From Deltaproteobacteria bacterium (lineage in GTDB: Bacteria; Desulfobacterota; DSM-4660; Desulfatiglandales; HGW-15), in the NCBI GenBank assembly GCA_016926135.1, contig JAFGPH010000192.1, positions 1-6,936 on the forward strand: a DNA stretch of 6,936 nt. Direction: 5' to 3'. Shown here one piece after another: positions 1 to 4,833 of the stretch (the stretch's first letter is position 1; every line of letters starts with the position of its first letter). The notes beneath the pieces were generated by a model that did no database searches, was not told the origin of the DNA, and saw only the letters and a program-made list of their open reading frames with translations. The translations under genes and the position numbers were made by a program.

Positions 1-51
1 CAGGAATACCTCAGGCTCAAGGTCCTCACCTGCATGCTACCTGCGCTCTAA
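1..51 (+). other. Alternative-frame peptide end; possible frameshifted continuation of the helicase gene
   Basis: In the frame starting at base 1 the codons read QEYLRLKVLTCMLPAL followed by TAA at 49-51. This looks like a normal amphipathic protein segment. The frame used by the downstream helicase part reads RNTSGSRSSPA over the same bases, which is low complexity and unprotein-like until YLRSKPKM. The sequence is therefore compatible with one protein whose frame changes by one base around 30-58, from mutation or assembly error. It could equally be the end of a separate upstream gene. Without the upstream sequence this cannot be settled. Confidence 0.3.
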
Positions 52-1447
52 ACCTAAAATGTTACCCACTCACTTGGGAGAAGACCCCATTTTCGCTGTT
101 CGCGCCAACTACATGGCCCAATTCCGAGAATACCTGGAGAAGGAGGGAGTTGAAACGGACGGGGTCGTGGAATTGCCCCTTTTTATCCGACCCAACCGGA
201 AATTTCTCAAAGAAAGGCTCCTTGTGCCTCGCGCTCCGGAGGGCTGCAATTTTGCGGCAGAGACGAACATCCTTCTCGATCCAGACCCAGCGGTGCATGT
301 GCATGTTGACATGTCGCTCAAGGTCCAGGCATTGGAAAGCGATTCCAACGGTGTCTTGGCCATCGAAGCGCGGGCAGGGCGGGAACGGTCTATCCCTGCG
401 AAGAGTCTTGATCTCGTGGATTGGGAGCAGGTCTATCTGGACCTGCTGGAGTATAAGGAGAGAAGGGGGCTGACCAATCTGGTGATTTGCCCGGATGTGC
501 CGAGAAGAATCCTCGCGACCTCCGAACCAGGGCGGCTGTACAGTCTTGTGGCGGACGAATCGGTAGTGAGGCCGCAGTCGTTTGCCGACACCGCATTGTT
601 GAAGGAGGCGGTGGTCAATATTCTCCGTAAATATACTGACAGCTTCTATCGAACAAATCGGGAGAGATGGGATTCGAAACACATGGTTTACAGGACCCTG
701 GATGAAAAAGACCCGAATCTCAGTTTCAACCGAGCTTATGTAAAGGAGAAGGAGTCCAGCCGATACGTCGTCAAGATCCAGCGATCAGAGAGTGCCCTGG
801 TAGCCTCTATTAAGAAGCTCATCCGTGAGGTTGACCGGATCTACAGAGAAGAGGCGGGTAAGCTGCCACGCATCTATTTCGACCGGCACCTCTACCAACC
901 TTTGCTTCTGGAACACGCGGAAAAAGTGACGATTACTCCCCCTGGTCTCAAGAAGAGCGAGTTTCAGTTCGTCCAGGATATGAAGAGTTACTGGGCCAAA
1001 GAAAAAGACAAATCACTCTCGAATGCCAAGGTCTTCCTCTTAAGAAACCTGAGTCACGGCAAGGGAATCGGCTTCTTTGAAGAGAGATACTTCTACCCGG
1101 ATTTCATCCTATGGATCGTGGTGGGGAAAAGACAGCATATCGTTTTTGTCGAACCCCATGGAATGCTTCATGCGAATTCGTATGCGCACGACGACAAGGC
1201 GCGCCTGCACGAAGCGCTGCCGGATCTGGCGAAGGGAATAGGCGTGAGAAGCAAGCGGAAGGACGTGACGCTGGATTCGTTCATCGTCTCAGCGACGCCG
1301 TATCAAGTTCTCCGGAAGAAGTATGATGATGGAAAGTGGGACAGGGAAAAGTTTGCCAGCGCGCATATTCTCTTTCTTGAACGCAGCGAAGAGTACGACT
1401 ATATGGAAAGGATTTTCACCAGCCAGAGAGAAGGGCACGGTGCCTAG
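2..1447 (+). CDS. C-terminal part of type III restriction-like DEAD/DEAH helicase with degenerate PD-(D/E)XK nuclease domain (5' end off window)
   Basis: The frame is open from the left edge; the first internal ATG is at 59 and gives 462 residues. There is no ribosome binding site before that ATG and the codons ahead of it read LRSKPKM, so it is probably an internal methionine of a much longer protein. The SF2 helicase motors expected at the N-terminus are not in the window. Seen in the sequence (numbered from the ATG at 59): a LDLVDWEQVYLDLLEYKERRGL segment near 117-138, DPNLSFNR near 218-225, HLYQPLL near 277-283, and a C-terminal nuclease-like core with E341, P347-D348 (FYPDFILW) and E365-P-H367 (VFVEPHG). 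The spacing fits a PD-(D/E)XK fold in which the usual lysine is histidine. Such proteins are commonly annotated as restriction subunit R or DEAD/DEAH helicase of defence islands; the assignment rests on recalled family resemblance. The gene ends 71 nt before the ATPase gene on the same strand. A possible frameshift near 30-58 is described separately. Confidence 0.7.
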   Translation, partial: RNTSGSRSSPACYLRSKPKMLPTHLGEDPIFAVRANYMAQFREYLEKEGVETDGVVELPLFIRPNRKFLKERLLVPRAPEGCNFAAETNILLDPDPAVHVHVDMSLKVQALESDSNGVLAIEARAGRERSIPAKSLDLVDWEQVYLDLLEYKERRGLTNLVICPDVPRRILATSEPGRLYSLVADESVVRPQSFADTALLKEAVVNILRKYTDSFYRTNRERWDSKHMVYRTLDEKDPNLSFNRAYVKEKESSRYVVKIQRSESALVASIKKLIREVDRIYREEAGKLPRIYFDRHLYQPLLLEHAEKVTITPPGLKKSEFQFVQDMKSYWAKEKDKSLSNAKVFLLRNLSHGKGIGFFEERYFYPDFILWIVVGKRQHIVFVEPHGMLHANSYAHDDKARLHEALPDLAKGIGVRSKRKDVTLDSFIVSATPYQVLRKKYDDGKWDREKFASAHILFLERSEEYDYMERIFTSQREGHGA

Positions 1448-1454
1448 CTGGATA

Positions 1455-1483
1455 TAAGATAACAGGCCTGAAAAAGCTGAGGC
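1455..1483 (+). repeat. 29-bp direct repeat, left copy, flanking the ATPase-TOPRIM module
   Basis: The copy begins with TAAGATAACAGG and ends with AAGCTGAGGC, and contains the palindrome CAGGCCTG. It is identical over 29 bases to 3421-3449, and the match stops on both sides (A against T before, A against C after). It begins 7 bases after the helicase stop codon and ends 35 bases before the preferred ATPase start. It may be an insertion or recombination boundary, or a duplicated piece of a structured RNA. Confidence 0.9.
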
Positions 1484-1506
1484 AGACTCTATGAACGGGG
1501 ATGATT

Positions 1507-1518
1507 GGGGGGGTACCC
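1507..1518 (+). promoter_or_regulatory. G-rich ribosome binding site that decides the ATPase start
   Basis: Seven consecutive G residues (1507-1513) lie 5 nt before the ATG at 1519 and can pair with the anti-Shine-Dalgarno end of 16S rRNA. The alternative in-frame ATG at 1501 has its G-run directly abutting the start codon, with no usable spacer. The last bases, GGGTACCC (1511-1518), form an 8-bp palindrome touching the start codon. Confidence 0.5.
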
Positions 1519-2742
1519 ATGAGTGATTTGGTCTTTATTACCCGGGTAGTTCTCAAGAACTACAAGAGCATCGCAGCATGCTCAGTCAGATTGGGGCCGT
1601 TGACCTTTCTTGTCGGCCCGAACGGAGCAGGGAAGAGCAATTTTGTGGAAGCCTTACGTTTCCTCAAGGAGTCACTCCGTACCAGCTTAGATCAGGCTTT
1701 GCAGGAGCGGGGGGGAATTGGGGAGGTTCGGCGAAGAACGCTGGGAAGGCACGGTCGGCCCACTCACTTCGGTATGCGCCTGGAGGTTCAACTTCCTGAC
1801 GGCGTTTCCGGCTGGTATGGGTTCCAGGTGGGGGCAAGATCGAAATCCAGCTTTGCCATCCAGCATGAAGAATGCCACTTGTTCGGCCCGAAGGCATTGG
1901 ACAAGAGTTTCTTTCTTGTGAAGTCCGGAAAGGTAGTGGAGGCAAATCCGAAAGTGGCTTTACCCTCTGTCTCGGACAGGCTGTATCTCGTTGTCGCGGC
2001 ATCCCTGCCCGAATTCCGCGGGTTATACGACGCGTTTTCCCGAATGGGATTCTACAATCTGAATCCGGATGAAATCCGCGAACTGCAGAACCCTGATCCC
2101 GGGGAAGTGTTAAAGCGCGATGGTGGCAATCTGGCCAGTGTGTTGAGGGTCATGGAGAAGAATCGACCTGATGCCAGGAAACAGGTGATTGAGTTCTTGT
2201 CGAAAGTTGTGCCGGGGGTAAAGAGCGTCGCAACAAAGGCCCTGGGCAAAAAGGAGACGCTCGAGTTCCGGCAAACAATGGGGGAACGCTATTCATGGCG
2301 GTTTCCTGCTGAGAGCATGTCCGACGGTACACTTCGAGCTCTTGGCGTATTGACGGCTCTGTACCAGGGGCAGAACGGCGAAGGCCGACGAGTTCCGGTG
2401 GTGGGAATCGAGGAACCTGAAATGGCCGTCCATCCGGGTGCGGCGGGGATATTGCGGGATGCCCTGATATCCGCCTCGGCGAGTACCCAGGTTATAGTGA
2501 CAAGTCACAGCCCTGATCTGCTGGACGACAAGAGTGTCAAGGATGATTGGATTCTGAGCGTCGTCAATTTGAACGGGGAGACGAAGATTGCGCCTATTGA
2601 GGAAGCTGACCGCAGTGCAATTCGTGACCGGCTTTACACGCCAGGTGAGCTGATGCGACAAGGACAGTTGTCCCCTGACATGAGCAAGGTAGAAGCCACA
2701 CCTCAAAGCCAGCTCGGCCTCTTCGTGGAGATGGAGCAGTGA
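1519..2742 (+). CDS. AAA_21/OLD-like ABC-type ATPase (RloA-like), first gene of a two-gene putative defence module
   Basis: This is a 407-residue ATPase with an ABC/SMC-type head. Numbered from ATG 1519: N-terminal strand ITRVVLKNYKSI; Walker A GPNGAGKS at 33-40 (Lys39); an ABC-signature-like SDGTLRALGVL beginning at 268; Walker B with catalytic acids VVGIEEPE at 294-301; D-loop HPGAAG right after; switch histidine in TSHSPDLLD at His330. The region between Walker A and the signature (about 45-265) is the usual variable insert. Proteins of this layout occur in OLD nucleases, RloA and PARIS AriA. Here the TOPRIM domain is not fused at the C-terminus; a separate DUF4276/TOPRIM-like gene follows with a 4-nt overlap, so the two products probably act as one complex sensing or cutting foreign nucleic acid. 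An ATG at 1501 would add six residues but lacks a spaced ribosome binding site. The function in immunity is inferred from family and context. Confidence 0.85.
   Translation: MSDLVFITRVVLKNYKSIAACSVRLGPLTFLVGPNGAGKSNFVEALRFLKESLRTSLDQALQERGGIGEVRRRTLGRHGRPTHFGMRLEVQLPDGVSGWYGFQVGARSKSSFAIQHEECHLFGPKALDKSFFLVKSGKVVEANPKVALPSVSDRLYLVVAASLPEFRGLYDAFSRMGFYNLNPDEIRELQNPDPGEVLKRDGGNLASVLRVMEKNRPDARKQVIEFLSKVVPGVKSVATKALGKKETLEFRQTMGERYSWRFPAESMSDGTLRALGVLTALYQGQNGEGRRVPVVGIEEPEMAVHPGAAGILRDALISASASTQVIVTSHSPDLLDDKSVKDDWILSVVNLNGETKIAPIEEADRSAIRDRLYTPGELMRQGQLSPDMSKVEATPQSQLGLFVEMEQ
2727..2730 (+). promoter_or_regulatory. Shine-Dalgarno for the coupled TOPRIM gene
   Basis: GGAG lies inside the end of the ATPase gene, 8 nt before the GTG at 2739. 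The stop TGA of the ATPase and the GTG start overlap as GTGA (2739-2742), so translation of the second gene is probably coupled to the first. Confidence 0.6.
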
Positions 2743-3344
2743 TTCGTTTTCGTATAGCTGCGATCGTGGAAGGTCATGGCGAGGTCGAGGCGGTTCCTAT
2801 CTTGATTCGACGTATTGCGGCCGATAGGCATCCTGACGCATCCGTGGATGTGAACCCCGTTCTGCGCGTTCCGGCATCGCTATTGCGTAAGGAGGGCGAC
2901 CTGGAACGCAGGATCGAGTATGCATCCAGAAAACTTGGAGGAAGAGGGGCGATTCTGGTCTTGTTGGACTGTGACTGGGAGGACTGTTGCCCTGCTGAGG
3001 AAGCCCCTCGGTTGCTTTTGCGTGCCAGGAACGCACGGGGTGACCTGCCCGTGGCAGTTGTGCTGGCAAAGCGGGAATATGAAGCCTGGTTCATCGCATC
3101 AGCGGAGTCCTTGCGGGGAAAGCGTCGTCTACCACCTGATCTTCTTCCTGCTGTGGATGCAGAAGCTGTGCGTGGGGCCAAGGAGTGGTTGAGCCAGCAT
3201 ATGCCTCGTCAGGCACCGTATGCAGAGACGACAGACCAGCCAGCGATGACGGCTCTATTTGATATGGCAGCTGCCCGCGGTGCGGCTGATTCTTTTGATA
3301 AGTGCTATCGGGAGATTGCTGCAATCTTGGATGCATTGAGTTGA
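2739..3344 (+). CDS. DUF4276-like TOPRIM-fold protein, partner of the AAA ATPase
   Basis: 201 residues starting at a GTG that overlaps the ATPase stop by 4 nt. The N-terminal strand and acidic loop IVEGHGEVEAVPIL (E11, E15) and the later LVLLDCDWEDC (D77, D79, E81, D82) match the two acidic motifs of a TOPRIM metal site, one glutamate and a DxD. AKREYEAWFIASAESL (about 110-124, E113/E115) is a conserved-looking block typical of DUF4276 proteins. There is no signal peptide or membrane segment, so a cytoplasmic protein is expected. In OLD-family nucleases the TOPRIM domain cleaves DNA under control of the ATPase; in PARIS and RloAB/AbiL-type systems the effector is also a separate gene. By analogy this is the likely effector of the pair. 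Nuclease activity is inferred, not shown. The TOPRIM reading relies on motif spacing; the DUF4276 call is from recalled family resemblance. Confidence 0.75.
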   Translation: MIRFRIAAIVEGHGEVEAVPILIRRIAADRHPDASVDVNPVLRVPASLLRKEGDLERRIEYASRKLGGRGAILVLLDCDWEDCCPAEEAPRLLLRARNARGDLPVAVVLAKREYEAWFIASAESLRGKRRLPPDLLPAVDAEAVRGAKEWLSQHMPRQAPYAETTDQPAMTALFDMAAARGAADSFDKCYREIAAILDALS

Positions 3345-3381
3345 AAAAGGGCGAGCGCTGCAATAACCCGTTCTGAGTTGT

Positions 3382-3391
3382 TTATCGATAA
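3382..3391. repeat. 10-bp perfect palindrome TTATCGATAA
   Basis: A self-complementary decamer 38 nt after the TOPRIM stop codon. It lies inside a larger, weaker inverted repeat, CGCTGC at 3356-3361 and GCAGCG at 3402-3407. There is no T-run after it, so it is not a classical terminator. Its role is unknown. Confidence 0.4.
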
Positions 3392-3420
3392 CCTATTCAC
3401 GGCAGCGAATATGTGGGCGT

Positions 3421-3449
3421 TAAGATAACAGGCCTGAAAAAGCTGAGGC
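3421..3449 (+). repeat. 29-bp direct repeat, right copy
   Basis: Identical to 1455-1483. It starts 77 nt after the TOPRIM stop codon. The two copies enclose the complete two-gene module; one copy plus module makes a 1966-bp unit (1455-3420). The right copy runs directly into the stem-loops that follow, and its last base is the first base of the CCGCCC stem. Confidence 0.9.
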
Positions 3450-3466
3450 CGCCCATCACAGGGCGG
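3449..3466 (+). other. Stem-loop, 6-bp GC stem
   Basis: CCGCCC (3449-3454) pairs perfectly with GGGCGG (3461-3466) across the hexanucleotide loop ATCACA. No T-run follows on either strand, so it is better seen as part of a structured RNA or a weak terminator than as an intrinsic terminator. Confidence 0.55.
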
Positions 3467-3474
3467 ACTCGTTA

Positions 3475-3525
3475 CTCCCACTATGCACGGCAGATGAGCC
3501 GTCCATAGCATCGGGACGCTGGGAG
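3475..3525 (+). other. Compound stem-loop in the convergent intergenic region
   Basis: An outer 6-bp stem, CTCCCA (3475-3480) with TGGGAG (3520-3525), encloses an 11-bp hairpin with one C-C mismatch: CTATGCACGGC (3481-3491), loop AGATGA, GCCGTCCATAG (3498-3508). The two helices abut at 3480/3481 and could stack. The arrangement is too regular for chance and suggests a folded RNA, or the remains of one. No run of T follows. It may belong to the group II intron-like stretch at 3413-3581. Confidence 0.55.
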
Positions 3526-3581
3526 CGAATGTCAAGGGCATATTTCAGGACATGAGGTGAAAGACCGGTGGGGCCTATTGA

Positions 3582-4202
3582 TCATGAAAGATCACTTCGC
3601 CTTCGAGCCCCGTTTGACTTCACAAACCGCTCCATGGCCTCGTAAGGCTGCGCCCCTACGAGCTTCTTCTCGTTCATGACCAAGGTGGGAACTGCCGTAA
3701 TTTCTTTTTCACGGGCCTCGGACCAGTCCGCGTCCACAGGGGCCTTCCATGCCCTCGTTGTGAGCACTTCTTTCGCCTCTTCAGCAGGGAGCCCGACCGA
3801 GGCGGCCAGGTCCACAAGAACCGGGACCCTTGCGATGTTCTTTCCGTCAACGAAATACGCCCTGAAGGCGGCCTGGTTGAACAGGTCCCCTCTGCTTCTG
3901 GATTCGGCCCAAAGCCCCAGTTCCTGGGCCAGGCGGCTGTTGTACGTCCTCCTGCGGTCCCCGAACGGCAACCCCAGGTCGGCCGCCGTCTTTTTCAGGC
4001 GGCCCATGATTTCTTCCACGTTCACGGGATAGTCGGCGAAGAGCCGTTCGAGGGTAAGACCTTCTTCCGGCGTTTCCGGGTGAAGGGGGAAGGCCCTCCA
4101 CTGAGGCACGATTTCGTATTCCGCTTTCAGTCGTTCAATACGCCCGGTAATGAAGTAACACCAGGGTCAGATGTAGTCGGAGAATATATCCAGCAGGATC
4201 AT
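3582..4202 (-). CDS. DsbA/FrnE-like selenoprotein oxidoreductase (in-frame TGA read as selenocysteine, UPWC active site)
   Basis: With TGA at 4169-4167 read as selenocysteine the frame encodes 206 residues, from ATG 4202 to TGA at 3582. The N-terminus reads MILLDIFSDYI-U-PWCYF, so the TGA (residue 12) replaces exactly the first cysteine of the CPWC redox motif of FrnE-type DsbA proteins; the second is Cys15. The rest is a normal DSBA-like thioredoxin fold with a helical insert (about 45-150) and the cis-proline loop AVPT (Pro172) before VMNEKKLVG. There is no signal peptide, so a cytoplasmic thiol-disulfide oxidoreductase is expected. The start is backed by AGGAG 10 nt upstream. A shorter version from GTG 4109 would lose the first strand and the active site. 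A SECIS-like hairpin follows the TGA. The gene is 51 nt after tpx on the same strand, suggesting a shared redox role. A nonsense mutation is the alternative, but the position of the TGA and the intact downstream frame argue against it. Confidence 0.85.
4134..4154 (-). promoter_or_regulatory. Candidate bacterial SECIS element
   Basis: On the - strand, 12 nt after the TGA, TTCATTAC (4154-4147) pairs with GTATTGAA (4141-4134): seven pairs and one internal U-U mismatch. They enclose the five-base loop CGGGC (4146-4142). The loop lies 20 nt past the UGA and has G at its second position, which fits the published bacterial SECIS rules (loop 16-37 nt downstream, a G among its first two bases). It would recruit SelB with selenocysteyl-tRNA. 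Folding was done by eye. Confidence 0.6.
4167..4169 (-). other. Selenocysteine codon (TGA) in the UxxC motif
   Basis: TGA is codon 12 of the frame that starts at ATG 4202. The next three codons are CCC TGG TGT (P, W, C), which completes a U-P-W-C redox motif. Replacement of the attacking cysteine of a thioredoxin-fold CxxC motif is the usual place for selenocysteine in bacterial redox selenoproteins. Confidence 0.82.
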
Positions 4203-4212
4203 GGTTCGTGTT

Positions 4213-4217
4213 CTCCT
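4213..4217 (-). promoter_or_regulatory. Shine-Dalgarno deciding the selenoprotein start
   Basis: AGGAG on the - strand, 10 nt before ATG 4202. Because it precedes a frame that meets TGA after only 11 codons, it is independent evidence that this short upstream frame is translated and that the TGA is read through. Confidence 0.7.
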
Positions 4218-4253
4218 CACGTGGCCTCATGGTCGAACAGGGGACGGGGGCGC

Positions 4254-4754
4254 CTACCGGATCGCTGCAAGGACGGCCTCGTAGTCCGGCTGCTCCGTGA
4301 TTTCCTTTACGTATTCGACGTATTTGACCTTGTTGTCCGGCCCGACCACGAAAACCGCCCTGGCCGTCAGCCGATCCAGTGGGCCTCCCTCCATCAGCAC
4401 CCCGTAGTTCTCTGCAAAAGAGGCGTCCCGGTGGTCACTGGCCGTGATCAGTTTGTCCACGCCGGCTGCCCCGCACCACCTTTTCTGCGCAAACGGCAGG
4501 TCCATGCTGATGACGACGATCTCCACATTCGGCAGGGACCCTGCCTCCTGGTTGAAGCGGCGGGTCTCCAGGTCGCAGACCGGGGTATCCAGGGATGGCA
4601 CCGAGGCAATGATCCGGGTCTTCCCGGCCGAAGAGCTGAGGGTGTAATCGCTCATGTCATTTTTCTGCACCCTGAAGTCCGGGGCGTTTTGACCCACCTT
4701 CACCTCATTGCCGCCTACCTTGACAGGATTTCCTTGAAAGGTCACCGAAACCAT
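4254..4754 (-). CDS. tpx: Thiol peroxidase (Tpx-type atypical 2-Cys peroxiredoxin)
   Basis: 166 residues, the usual length for Tpx. The enzyme reduces hydrogen and alkyl peroxides with electrons from thioredoxin in the cytoplasm. The N-terminus MVSVTFQGNPVKVGG and the APDF strand are typical. The peroxidatic cysteine is Cys60 in SLDTPVCDLETRRFN, with Thr57 of the TxxC motif. The resolving cysteine is Cys94 in QKRWCGAAG, the spacing seen in E. coli Tpx. Arg132 in LTARAVFVV is the conserved active-site arginine. Both redox cysteines are encoded by ordinary Cys codons, unlike the downstream selenoprotein. A very strong ribosome binding site (AAGGAGG, 4766-4760) sits 5 nt before the ATG. It lies 79 nt after the flavoprotein stop and 51 nt before the selenoprotein start, all on the same strand. 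It may be co-transcribed with both, or start from its own promoter in the upstream gap. Confidence 0.96.
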   Translation of the reverse strand: MVSVTFQGNPVKVGGNEVKVGQNAPDFRVQKNDMSDYTLSSSAGKTRIIASVPSLDTPVCDLETRRFNQEAGSLPNVEIVVISMDLPFAQKRWCGAAGVDKLITASDHRDASFAENYGVLMEGGPLDRLTARAVFVVGPDNKVKYVEYVKEITEQPDYEAVLAAIR

Positions 4755-4759
4755 AGCTC

Positions 4760-4766
4760 CCTCCTT
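4760..4766 (-). promoter_or_regulatory. Strong tpx ribosome binding site
   Basis: AAGGAGG on the - strand with a 5-nt spacer (GAGCT) to the ATG at 4754, a near-perfect match to the anti-Shine-Dalgarno sequence. It suggests high translation of tpx. Confidence 0.8.
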
Positions 4767-4786
4767 CTAAAATGGCGTCATTTCAC

Positions 4787-4796
4787 GTTCATGAAC
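4787..4796. promoter_or_regulatory. 10-bp perfect palindrome upstream of tpx, possible operator
   Basis: GTTCATGAAC is self-complementary and lies 32 bp upstream of the tpx start, in the 79-bp gap after the flavoprotein gene. That position would suit a regulator site in a tpx leader or promoter. I cannot identify convincing -35 and -10 boxes around it, and the palindrome could be chance. Confidence 0.3.
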
Positions 4797-4833
4797 ATCA
4801 AGATGATCCAATAACTGTCATTTGCTTACCCCA

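Larger units (their letters stand above)
3413..3581 (+). other. Possible remnant of a group II intron 5' domain (no ORF, no domain V)
   Basis: Read on the + strand the stretch starts GTGGGCG, continues with GGCCTGAAAAAGCTGAGGC, then the stem-loops above, then ATGAGGTGAAAGACC. These resemble by eye the 5' end and domain I segments of bacterial group II introns. The 5' GTGYG consensus is not matched exactly, no reverse transcriptase gene is present, and I see no domain V hairpin nearby. It would therefore be a fragment at best. The alternative is an unrelated structured element linked to the repeat-flanked module. Confidence 0.25.

Noticed and set aside
1455..3449. CRISPR array suggested by two identical 29-bp repeats
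   Set aside because: Only two copies, separated by almost 2 kb containing two genes; no spacer-sized periodicity and no cas genes.
3345..3600. Intrinsic terminators between the convergent genes
   Set aside because: Several stem-loops exist, but none is followed by a run of T on either strand, so I do not call a Rho-independent terminator.
3582..4109. DsbA-like gene starting at GTG 4109 (175 residues)
   Set aside because: This start removes the first strand and the CxxC-type active site and has no ribosome binding site; the ATG at 4202 with AGGAG and the UPWC reading explains the sequence better.
4143..4166. Alternative hairpin CCC/GGG with GGTG/TACC directly after the TGA, as SECIS
   Set aside because: Its apical loop begins only about 7-8 nt after the UGA, too close for the known bacterial SECIS spacing; the hairpin at 4134-4154 fits better.
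4080..4814. + strand open frame of 244 codons across tpx and the selenoprotein start
   Set aside because: Antisense to two genes with clear catalytic motifs on the - strand; no ribosome binding site and no family resemblance.
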